A stretch of 60,098 bases of DNA from Catenulispora pinistramenti (GTDB lineage: Bacteria > Actinomycetota > Actinomycetes > Streptomycetales > Catenulisporaceae). The translations under genes and the position numbers were made by a program. The notes below the pieces were generated by a model. The model saw only the letters and a list, made by a program, of their open reading frames with translations, was not told where the DNA came from and ran no database searches. Positions within the stretch are counted from its first letter, which is position 1, and each line of letters begins with the position of its first letter. Location: positions 1 to 60,098 of the forward strand of contig NZ_JAAFYZ010000040.1 in NCBI RefSeq assembly GCF_018274385.1, given 5' to 3'. Of this stretch, positions 50,273 through 57,406 are shown piece by piece.

Positions 50273-51625
50273 TCACGAACCGCCGCGCGGGGGCGGCGGG
50301 GTCTTGGGCACGACCGGGGCGTGCGCGGCCTGCAGGCGCGAGGCGGAGGTCGCCGAGCCGCCGGTGCCGCCACCGCCGGTGTTGCCGCCGCCACCGGCGC
50401 TCCCGGCGTTGCCGCCGCCGGCGCCGCCCTGGCCGCCGTCGGCCCCGGGCCGCACCGTCAGGGCCCGGCCGGTGTGCGCCGCGATCCCGGCCGCCGCACT
50501 GGCCCCACCGGCCAGCGCGCCGACCGACATCCCGGTGATCGCGCTGCCCATGTTCCCGGCGCCACCGCCGGCGAAAGCCCCGCCCATCCGGTTGCCATGC
50601 GCGGCCATCCCGTTGCGCATCGTCCCGGCCGGCGAGGTGAACGCGGCACTGGTGATGGCCGCCTTCCCGATCTTCGCCGCCCGCTCCTTCTGCAGCGTCA
50701 GCATGTCGTCGCCGAACGCCGGCACGAACCGGTAGACCAGCCCCGAGGCGAAGATCGACAGGATCATGATGGCCAGCCCGCTCAACACGGCGCTGAACGA
50801 GTCCTGCGGCCCGGAGGACACGGCGGTGGCCAAGGACAACACGATCACGATGATCGGTTTCACCAGGTCGATCGAGATCATCAATCCGACCCACCGCCGG
50901 ATGTGCCCCCACATGGCCCGGTCGACGAACCCGGCGTACACCGCGGTCGCCAACGCGGCGCCGACATACAGCATCGCGGCCCGGATGATGAGCTCCAGCC
51001 ACAGCAAAGCCGAGGCGATCATCGACATCACGGACACGAAGATCAGCATGATCGGCCCGCCGCCCAACCCGGAATTCGGGTCCAGCGCATGCGAAAACGA
51101 CGCCAGGAACCCATTCCGATCCGCGGTGGACCCGTTCCCGATGGCGTCGGACACACTGTCGGTGATCTTCACCATCCCGGCCAGGATCACCGGCGTGAAG
51201 GCCGAAGCCAACACGGCCATCCACAAGAAGCCCGTCGCCTCACCTATCGCGGTGACGATGGAGTCGCCCCGCACCGCCCGCTTCACAACAGAACTGAGCC
51301 ACAGCAATACGGTCAGGATCGCCGACGCGGCGAAGACGATCGCGTACTGCTTCAGGAAGCCCAGGTTGGTGAAGTTGACGGTCGCGGTCTTGGAGATGGC
51401 GTCCGACAGATTGTTGATGACCCACTGCGCCGCCTCCGCGCAGCCACGCGCGATGGAGCCCAGCGGGTCGGTGATGGCGTCGCCGGTGGTGACGCCTCCG
51501 CCGCCCTGGCCGGGTGGGGAGGGGGTGCCTCCGACCATCTGCTGGGTGTTCTCGCAGGCGTCCTTGAGCTTGCCCGTGAGCAGCGCGCACGGATCGGCTG
51601 GCGCGGTGAGCCAATCATGGGGCAT
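50273..51625 (-). CDS. VirB6/TrbL-like polytopic membrane protein
   Basis: A 450-residue protein: a short exported N-terminal part with three cysteines (Cys13, Cys24, Cys62), then six or seven membrane helices between about 90 and 330 (YAIVFAASAILTVLLWLSSV, VLASAFTPVILAGMV, IMLIFVSVMSMIASALLWLE and others). A long cytoplasmic or extracellular Gly/Ala-rich tail follows. This layout is that of VirB6/TrbL channel components. ATG 51625 overlaps the end of the upstream gene by 11 bp. It lies in the T4SS-like operon read leftwards. Confidence 0.8.
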   Translation of the reverse strand: MPHDWLTAPADPCALLTGKLKDACENTQQMVGGTPSPPGQGGGGVTTGDAITDPLGSIARGCAEAAQWVINNLSDAISKTATVNFTNLGFLKQYAIVFAASAILTVLLWLSSVVKRAVRGDSIVTAIGEATGFLWMAVLASAFTPVILAGMVKITDSVSDAIGNGSTADRNGFLASFSHALDPNSGLGGGPIMLIFVSVMSMIASALLWLELIIRAAMLYVGAALATAVYAGFVDRAMWGHIRRWVGLMISIDLVKPIIVIVLSLATAVSSGPQDSFSAVLSGLAIMILSIFASGLVYRFVPAFGDDMLTLQKERAAKIGKAAITSAAFTSPAGTMRNGMAAHGNRMGGAFAGGGAGNMGSAITGMSVGALAGGASAAAGIAAHTGRALTVRPGADGGQGGAGGGNAGSAGGGGNTGGGGTGGSATSASRLQAAHAPVVPKTPPPPRGGS

Positions 51626-52517
51626 AGCGGAGCCTCGCGAACTGCTGGACGGCCTTCTGGAGGTCGCTAGACGAGGACACCTGCTGTCCGGCCGGGACCG
51701 GCGTGGGGCCATCCGCCTGAGTGAAGCTACTCCACTTCCAGTCTCCGTTTACCCAAGTTAGGTTCAGCGTGACCGTGCTCCAGGTTTCGGATACGGGATG
51801 CGTCGAACCCTGGCCCGCCGTTCCGGAGATCATGTTGATCCACACGGCGACCGTCGCCTTCGCCGGGCTGTAGTTCGCGACCGTGGTCCCGAACGGCACC
51901 GCCCGGCTCACAAAGCTCTGACCCGTCGGCGCGTTGCCGTTCTTGTCCAGTCCGAAGCCCTGCGCGGCCAGCGAGAAAGCCTGGTCCAGTTGCTGCTGCA
52001 GGGTGTTCACTATGGCCGGGTCGGCGATCTCCTGCACCAGTTTGTGGCGGGAATCCGCCGTCATCATCGCCTCGGAGCCATAGGCGGCGACGAAGTTGGC
52101 CGCGGCGGCCGTGGCACCGTCCTGCGTGTCCGGGTAGCCGGTCAGGACATCACCGTTCTGCGCGGGGAACGCAGGGCTCGAAGGCGCACTCGCCGGAGCA
52201 CTCTGCCCCACCGTGGCCGTCGCCGGCGGCACCCCGCCCCCGACGCCCGTGCTGGCGCCCTGGCTGGCGGCGCTGTTGTTGTGTTTGCTGCTGCTGATCG
52301 CGATGATGACGGCGACCACCACGACCAGTGCGGCCAGTGCCAGGACGCCGCGGCCGCGGCGTCCTCGGGGGGCTTTGAACTCGCCTTCGTAGGGGTCTTT
52401 GGGGAGGCGGATGACGGTTTGCGGCTGCTCGATGCGCGGTGCGCGTCCGGGCCGGCCGCGGCGCGGGGCGCCGTCGCCTGTGCGGCCCGGACCGCCGCTA
52501 CCGCCGTCGATAACCAT
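51615..52517 (-). CDS. Single-pass membrane protein, VirB8/TcpC-like
   Basis: A 300-residue protein with a basic Pro/Arg-rich cytoplasmic N-terminus, one membrane helix (about 58-75), a Ser/Thr/Pro/Gly linker and an exported C-terminal domain. The latter has alternating helices and strands (AAAANFVAAYGSEAMM ... TWSTVTLNLTWVNGDWKW), compatible with the NTF2-like fold of VirB8 and TcpC. The assignment rests on architecture and operon context, not on a diagnostic motif. ATG 52517 follows GGGGAG; a GTG at 52577 is also in frame but lacks a ribosome site. Confidence 0.65.
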   Translation of the reverse strand: MVIDGGSGGPGRTGDGAPRRGRPGRAPRIEQPQTVIRLPKDPYEGEFKAPRGRRGRGVLALAALVVVVAVIIAISSSKHNNSAASQGASTGVGGGVPPATATVGQSAPASAPSSPAFPAQNGDVLTGYPDTQDGATAAAANFVAAYGSEAMMTADSRHKLVQEIADPAIVNTLQQQLDQAFSLAAQGFGLDKNGNAPTGQSFVSRAVPFGTTVANYSPAKATVAVWINMISGTAGQGSTHPVSETWSTVTLNLTWVNGDWKWSSFTQADGPTPVPAGQQVSSSSDLQKAVQQFARLRYAP

Positions 52518-52664
52518 GTTCAAGTCTCCCCACCCCGGACGTCCCGGTCGTGTTACATCGTCGTCGTGTCGGGCCACCAGTTCCTAACAAATACCCGGAT
52601 GGCTTCTTCGGGGTTTGCCGGGCGGCGCGTGGTGGCAGTGCCTCCGGTCGGCCGCGGCGGTCGG

Positions 52665-53042
52665 TCAGATCGCCATGCCGTAGACGATGGTGAACAGGGT
52701 TCCGAGGGATCCGATGATGAACACACCGGTCAGGCCGGCGACGATCAGGCCCTTGCCCTGCTCGGCGGAGAAGGTGTCGCGCAGGGCCGTGGCGCCGATG
52801 CGCTGCTTGGCCGCGCCCCAGACCGCGATGCCCAGGCAGATGATGATCGCCGTGGCCATGATGACCTCGATCATCACCCTGGCTTCGTTGCCGACCTTGC
52901 CGAAGGGTCCCCAGTTCGGGGCGATCCCGCCGATGATCGTGTTGATGTCGTTGCCGCCGGACGGGGGCGCCGGCGTCGGGGTGTCGGTGAGGAACGTGGC
53001 CACGGTGTGCGCCGCGCCATGCAGAGCTTGCAGTGCAGACAC
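52665..53042 (-). CDS. Two-helix membrane protein, VirB2/TrbC-like
   Basis: A 125-residue protein with two membrane helices (VMIEVIMATAIIICLGIAVW at about 56-75 and LIVAGLTGVFIIGSLGTLFTI at about 99-119) joined by a short polar loop with basic residues, the architecture of VirB2/TrbC pilin-like subunits. The N-terminal ~40 residues are Pro/Gly/Asn-rich and could be exported. It is the first gene of the secretion-like operon. The GTG start is behind GGAGG at a somewhat long distance. Confidence 0.65.
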   Translation of the reverse strand: MSALQALHGAAHTVATFLTDTPTPAPPSGGNDINTIIGGIAPNWGPFGKVGNEARVMIEVIMATAIIICLGIAVWGAAKQRIGATALRDTFSAEQGKGLIVAGLTGVFIIGSLGTLFTIVYGMAI

Positions 53043-53215
53043 GATGACCGCCTGCCTCCAGTCCTGTGGTTATAACGGTGGTGTTCGTCGTACTCACGAT
53101 GTGGTGTCACTGCCGGTAGCGTAGGGAACTCAGTCTACGAGGATGACGCGGACGGCAGATACCTTGTCTATGGTGTCGTTTTCCTCTATCCGTCCGCGGC
53201 ACACCTTGGTTATCG

Positions 53216-53233
53216 GTTGATCCGATGATCAAC
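53216..53233. promoter_or_regulatory. 18-bp dyad upstream of the VirB1-like gene
   Basis: GTTGATCCGATGATCAAC is a perfect inverted repeat of 7-bp arms around CGAT, a few bases before the GGGAGG ribosome site of the gene starting at 53254. It sits in the 211-bp divergent region between this gene and the secretion-like operon and may be an operator serving either side. Confidence 0.5.
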
Positions 53234-53253
53234 TGAAGGGAGGAAGAGGCCTG

Positions 53254-54390
53254 ATGAAGACATCCATCGTCGTCGGCGCGTCATTGGTGGCCACCCCCTT
53301 TCTTCTGGTAGGCGCGATCGTCGTCGGCACTATGAGCGTGGCCGCCGGCAGCTCCACCGTGAGCCCCGTCGGCCGGATCGCCGACGGCACGGTCCCGGCC
53401 GCCGACGCCGCGCTGATGGAACAGTACGGGCACATGTGTCCCACCCTGACCCCTTCACTGCTGGCCGCGCAGCTGTATCAGGAATCAGGCTTCGACCCGA
53501 CCATCGTCTCCTCGGCCGGAGCCATAGGGATCGCCCAGTTCATGCCGGGGACATGGCCCAACTGGTCTTCCCCCAAGGACGGCGACGGTAAGCAGGATCC
53601 GCGCAATCCGGCCGACGCGATCCCGGCCGCCGCGCGCTACGACTGCGCCATCTCCCACCAGCTCTCCGGAATAGGCGGTGACGCGGTGGGCCTGATGCTG
53701 GCCGGTTACAACGCCGGTCCCGGCGCCGTCGAGCAGTACCAGGGCATCCCGCCCTACTCGCAGACCCAGGACTACGTGAAGAACATCGAGGCGCTGGAGC
53801 AGGCCTTCCGCGCCCCGGACCCGGTCATGGCGCCGTCCGATCTGGCCGTGCGCGCGATCGCCTACGCCTACAACCGCCTCGGCACCCCCTATGAGTGGGG
53901 CGGCGACGGCACCGACGGCAAGTTCGACTGCTCCGGCCTGGTCCAGGCCGCCTACACCTCGGTCGGCATCCAGATGCCGCGCACCGCCTCCGAGCAGTGG
54001 TACACCGGCCCGCACATCTCCACCAGCCAGCTCCAGCCCGGGGACCTGGTCTTCTACGCCACCGACCTGTCCGACCCCGGCAGCATCCACCACGTCGGCA
54101 TCTACGTCGGCGGCGGCGTGATGATCGACGCCCCGCACACCGGTGCCTTCATCCGCTTCGACCCGATCGGCGCCGCGGACTACCTGGGCGCCACCCGGCC
54201 GCAGCCGCTGGTGGTCGGGGCCGCGCTGGACGCCGCGACGCCGCAGGCCAAGCGGACGACGACGCCGCCGGGAACGCAAACGCCCCAGAACCCTGCGAAC
54301 CCGGCAAACCCGGCGCCCGGGACACCCACGCCGACCGGGGCACAGCTGCCGGCGATTGCGCCGAAGACGGCAACCACCTCAAAGCACTGA
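53254..54390 (+). CDS. Secreted lytic transglycosylase - NlpC/P60 (C40) peptidoglycan hydrolase, VirB1-like
   Basis: A 378-residue exported bifunctional cell-wall enzyme. The N-terminal hydrophobic segment (about 5-32) is a signal anchor. The SLT/lysozyme-like domain has Glu77 in LYQESGFDP, GIAQFMPGTW and AGYNAGPGAV. The NlpC/P60 domain has Cys226 in FDCSGLVQAAY, His280 in HHVGIYVGGG and a third polar residue near APHTG. A Pro/Thr-rich tail ends the protein. It should open the wall for the divergent type IV secretion-like apparatus, as VirB1 and TcpG-type enzymes do. ATG 53254 lies behind GGGAGG. Confidence 0.92.
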   Translation: MKTSIVVGASLVATPFLLVGAIVVGTMSVAAGSSTVSPVGRIADGTVPAADAALMEQYGHMCPTLTPSLLAAQLYQESGFDPTIVSSAGAIGIAQFMPGTWPNWSSPKDGDGKQDPRNPADAIPAAARYDCAISHQLSGIGGDAVGLMLAGYNAGPGAVEQYQGIPPYSQTQDYVKNIEALEQAFRAPDPVMAPSDLAVRAIAYAYNRLGTPYEWGGDGTDGKFDCSGLVQAAYTSVGIQMPRTASEQWYTGPHISTSQLQPGDLVFYATDLSDPGSIHHVGIYVGGGVMIDAPHTGAFIRFDPIGAADYLGATRPQPLVVGAALDAATPQAKRTTTPPGTQTPQNPANPANPAPGTPTPTGAQLPAIAPKTATTSKH

Positions 54391-54441
54391 GGTAGCTGAC
54401 CGAGGAACCACCTGAAGCAAGCAGCCGGGCCGCGCGCCCCC

Positions 54442-54502
54442 AAAAAAAACGCCGAGGGCGGCGGTCGGAGCCGAAGCTCCCGACCAGCCGCCCCTGAGCG
54501 TT
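54442..54502 (-). terminator. Intrinsic terminator of the NTF2-like gene
   Basis: On the minus strand a long GC-rich hairpin with small bulges (between 54502 and 54450, tetraloop near 54473) is followed by eight T (54449-54442). It lies between two convergent genes and terminates the leftward NTF2-like gene; the stem may also stop the rightward hydrolase gene. Confidence 0.8.
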
Positions 54503-54520
54503 CCTGAGCGTTCACGCGGT

Positions 54521-54886
54521 TCACATCGCGGGAACCTTGTCCAGGAACCCGGCCACCGCCCCGATCCGCCCGTCCGGCGCGATCAGCGCCACGTCGAACC
54601 CGACCACCAGCGCCTCCCCGGCCCCCGGCGCCAGCTCCCACGTGAAGCGGACCACGTCGTGATGCGCGTCCGGCTCGCCGGCCAGCCGGAACGTCAGCCC
54701 GGCGAACTGGGCCTGCGCCCCGCCGATCAGGGTGCTGAGTTCATCGTGGCCGTGCACCGAGGCCAGCGGGTCCGTGTACTCGATCTGCTCGACGAAGACC
54801 TCCGCGACCTTCGCGGCCCGGGCGGCCTCGTCGGTCTCGTTCCACGCGGCGATGTAACCGTCGATGAGGTTCTTGATGTCGGTCAT
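54521..54886 (-). CDS. NTF2-like (SnoaL-type) protein
   Basis: A 121-residue cytoplasmic protein with the cone-shaped alpha+beta barrel pattern of the SnoaL/NTF2 superfamily: an N-terminal helix pair (LIDGYIAAWNETDEAARAA), EYTDPLASVHGHDEL, then strands FRLAGEPDAHHDVVRFTWEL and VALIAPDGRIGAVAGFLD. Members are isomerases, hydrolases or binding proteins; the function here is unknown. ATG 54886 follows GGAAGG. It is transcribed divergently from the MFS exporter, and a perfect palindrome between them suggests shared control. Confidence 0.88.
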   Translation of the reverse strand: MTDIKNLIDGYIAAWNETDEAARAAKVAEVFVEQIEYTDPLASVHGHDELSTLIGGAQAQFAGLTFRLAGEPDAHHDVVRFTWELAPGAGEALVVGFDVALIAPDGRIGAVAGFLDKVPAM

Positions 54887-54965
54887 GGCTGTGCCTTCCG
54901 TTCCGGCCCCCGGTCTGCCCGGCGGCTTCTGCTCTCAACGATGCGGTCCGGGCCCATGACCTCGC

Positions 54966-54984
54966 GATTACCTGCCAGGTAATC
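54966..54984. promoter_or_regulatory. Perfect 19-bp palindrome between NTF2-like and MFS genes, candidate operator
   Basis: GATTACCTGCCAGGTAATC has exact 9-bp arms around a single central C. It lies in a 133-bp divergent promoter region, 80 bp from one start and 36 bp from the other. The shape is that of a site for a dimeric regulator such as a MarR- or HxlR-type protein; no regulator gene adjoins. Confidence 0.65.
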
Positions 54985-55019
54985 GTCTCCATGACCCCCG
55001 CGAGGCCATCGTTGAGGCC

Positions 55020-56489
55020 ATGACCACTACAGCGATTCGGCCGGCGACACCGGCGAGCACGGCGCCGCAAGCGCCCGCATCCGCCTCCGGCACCAGCCGC
55101 GAAACGGCCCGAGCCCAGAACCTGACCCTCCTGGTCCTGCTCGCGGGCATCTTCATGACCACCCTCGACATCTTCATCGTCAACGTCGCCATCCCGGCCA
55201 CCCAGCGTGATCTGCACGCCTCCCCGGCCGCGATCCAGTGGATCGTCGCCGGCTACGGCCTCACCGTGGCCGCCGGCGTGATCACCGCCGGCCGGCTGGG
55301 CGACATGTTCGGCCGCCGCCGGATGTACGCGCTCGGCATGGCGTTGTTCACCGCCGCGTCGGCCGCCTGCGGGATGGCGCCGACCGCGGACCTCCTGATC
55401 GCCTCGCGCATCGTGCAGGGCGTCGGTGCGGCGCTGCTGAGCCCGCAGACGCTGGCCATCATCGGCACCGCCTTCGAGGGCGCCAAGCGGGTCCGCGCCT
55501 TCACCGCCTACGCCCTGGCGATGGGCCTGGCCGCGGTGTTCGGCCAGCTGATCGGCGGGGTGCTGATCGACATGGACTTCGCCGGCCTGGGCTGGCGCAG
55601 CTGCTTCCTGATCAACGTCCCGGTCGGCGCGCTGGCGCTGACGCTGGTGCCGCGGGCCGTGCCGGAGTCCAAGGCCGAAGCCCGGACCCGGCTGGACCTT
55701 CCCGGGGTCGCGTTGGTCAGTGCCGCGCTGGTCGCCACCGTCCTGCCGCTGATCCAGGGGCAGAGCCAGGGCTGGCCGCTGTGGACCTGGCTGAGCTTCG
55801 GCGCCGCGCTGGTGCTGTTCGGGGTCTTCGGCTGGCACCAGGGCCGGCTCGCCGCCGCCCAGAAGTCGCCGCTGGTCGACCCGGCGCTGTTCCGCACCAA
55901 GGGCTTCACCCGCGGCATCATCGCCCAGATCGTGTTCTGGATGGGTCAGGGCTCGTTCTTCCTGGTCTTCGCCCTCTACCTGCAACTCGGCCGGGGCCTG
56001 GACGCCCTGCACGCCGGACTGGTCTTCACCGCGATCGGCCTGGGCTACCTGCTCACCTCGATGGTCGCGCAGAAGCTGGCCGTGCGGCTGGGCCGGCAGA
56101 CCGCGGCCGTGGGCACCGCGCTGATGGCCGTCAGCCTGCTCGACCTGATCGTCACCATCCACCTCACCGGCACCCACGGCTCGCTGCTGTGGATGCTCCC
56201 GGCGCTGGCCGCCGACGGCGCGGGCATGGGCCTGGCGATCGGCCCGCTGGCCGCCGGCGCGATGGGCCGGGTCGCCCCGCACCACACCGGCGCCGCCTCG
56301 GGCGTGGTGTCCACGGTGATGCAGGTCGGCGGGGCGGTCGGGGTCGCGGTGATCGGGATCGTCTTCTACTCCGCGCTCGGCTCCTCGACGACGCCGGCCG
56401 CCTACACCCATGCCTTCACCTCCGGGCTGGAGCTGCTGGTCGGCGTAGCGGTCGCGGTGACGGTCCTGCTGCAGTTCGACAAGGACTAG
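55020..56489 (+). CDS. MFS transporter of the DHA2 (EmrB/QacA, 14-helix) family
   Basis: A 489-residue proton-driven exporter with about 14 membrane helices. Landmarks are FMTTLDIFIVNVAIPATQRD (helix 1 motif with Asp, typical of DHA2), WIVAGYGLTVAAGVITAGRLGDMFGRRRMYA (motif A between helices 2 and 3), and RIVQGVGAALLSPQ (motif B). It probably exports a toxic organic compound. A palindromic site upstream and the divergent NTF2-like gene suggest inducible control. It ends 135 bp before the MacB-like ATPase gene. Confidence 0.93.
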   Translation: MTTTAIRPATPASTAPQAPASASGTSRETARAQNLTLLVLLAGIFMTTLDIFIVNVAIPATQRDLHASPAAIQWIVAGYGLTVAAGVITAGRLGDMFGRRRMYALGMALFTAASAACGMAPTADLLIASRIVQGVGAALLSPQTLAIIGTAFEGAKRVRAFTAYALAMGLAAVFGQLIGGVLIDMDFAGLGWRSCFLINVPVGALALTLVPRAVPESKAEARTRLDLPGVALVSAALVATVLPLIQGQSQGWPLWTWLSFGAALVLFGVFGWHQGRLAAAQKSPLVDPALFRTKGFTRGIIAQIVFWMGQGSFFLVFALYLQLGRGLDALHAGLVFTAIGLGYLLTSMVAQKLAVRLGRQTAAVGTALMAVSLLDLIVTIHLTGTHGSLLWMLPALAADGAGMGLAIGPLAAGAMGRVAPHHTGAASGVVSTVMQVGGAVGVAVIGIVFYSALGSSTTPAAYTHAFTSGLELLVGVAVAVTVLLQFDKD

Positions 56490-56624
56490 TGCCAGGCGCG
56501 AGAACGGCGCGATCATCCGGCGCAGGCCGGGGGTCGCGCCGTCCGGCTGTCTCCGGAAGAAGTACCCCCGAAGCCTCCCGTCGTACGACTACACCGCAGG
56601 CGTGCCGAAGGTGGAATCGACGGT

Positions 56625-57392
56625 ATGACCACCACGACCAGCTCCAGCTCCAGCTCCAGCACCAGCACGGTGCCCGCCGCCCGCGCGGTGGCGGCGGTCA
56701 AGCAGTACGGCGGCGGCGACGCGGCCGTCCGGGCCCTCGACGGCGTCACGGTCGCGCTGCCGGCCGGCCGGTTCACCGCGATCATGGGCCCTTCCGGATC
56801 CGGCAAGTCGACGCTGATGCACTGCCTGGCCGGGCTGGACCGGCTCACCTCCGGCGAGGTGTACGTCGGCGACGTCGAACTCGGCGCCGCCTCCGACAAG
56901 CAGTTGACGCTGCTGCGCCGGGAGAAGCTCGGCTTCGTCTTCCAGTCCTTCAACCTGCTGCCCACGCTCTCGGCCGCGGAGAACATCACCCTCCCGCTGG
57001 ATCTGGCGGGCCGCGCCCCGGACCGGGAATGGCTGGACACGGTGATCAGCACTGTCGGCCTCGCCGACCGCCTGAAGCACCGCCCCGCCGAACTCTCCGG
57101 CGGCCAGCAGCAGCGGGTGGCCGTCGCCCGGGCTCTGGCCTCGCGCCCCGAAGTGGTGTTCGCCGACGAACCCACCGGCAACCTCGATTCCCGTTCCGCG
57201 GCCGGGGTTCTGGGCCTGCTGCGCACCATGGTCACCAGCCTCGGCCAGACGCTGGTGCTCGTCACCCACGACCCGTCGGCCGCCGCCTACGCCGACGAGG
57301 TCCTGTTCCTGGCCGACGGCCGGCTCGTGGACCGGCTGGAGCTGCCCACCCGGGACGCGGTCCTGGCCCGCATGCAGCGGTTCGGCGAGTAA
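56625..57392 (+). CDS. MacB-type ABC ATPase
   Basis: A 255-residue ATPase of the LolD/MacB/FtsE group. Walker A is GPSGSGKST (near 55), the Q-loop FVFQSFNLLPTL, signature LSGGQQQR, Walker B VVFADEPTGNLDS, and switch His in LVTHDPSAA. The FNLLPTL and ADEPTGNLD motifs are characteristic of this group, which drives mechanotransmission through FtsX-type permeases rather than import. The N-terminus contains a run of serines from tandem AGCTCC repeats, probably variable in length. The permease gene follows 14 bp downstream. The cargo is unknown (antibiotic, peptide or lipid). Confidence 0.93.
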   Translation: MTTTTSSSSSSSTSTVPAARAVAAVKQYGGGDAAVRALDGVTVALPAGRFTAIMGPSGSGKSTLMHCLAGLDRLTSGEVYVGDVELGAASDKQLTLLRREKLGFVFQSFNLLPTLSAAENITLPLDLAGRAPDREWLDTVISTVGLADRLKHRPAELSGGQQQRVAVARALASRPEVVFADEPTGNLDSRSAAGVLGLLRTMVTSLGQTLVLVTHDPSAAAYADEVLFLADGRLVDRLELPTRDAVLARMQRFGE

Positions 57393-57406
57393 GGGGACTG
57401 ACGGAC

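Noticed and set aside
46860..54390. Integrative conjugative element
   Set aside because: No relaxase, coupling protein, integrase, tRNA-linked att repeat or excisionase is visible in the window, so mobility is not claimed.
55238..57406. Long plus-strand extension upstream of the FtsX-family permease, making a 1575-residue protein
   Set aside because: The extension runs through the MFS and ATPase genes in another frame and is Arg/Pro/Gly-rich nonsense; the permease begins normally at ATG 57407 with LTIALRNLTARRRR.
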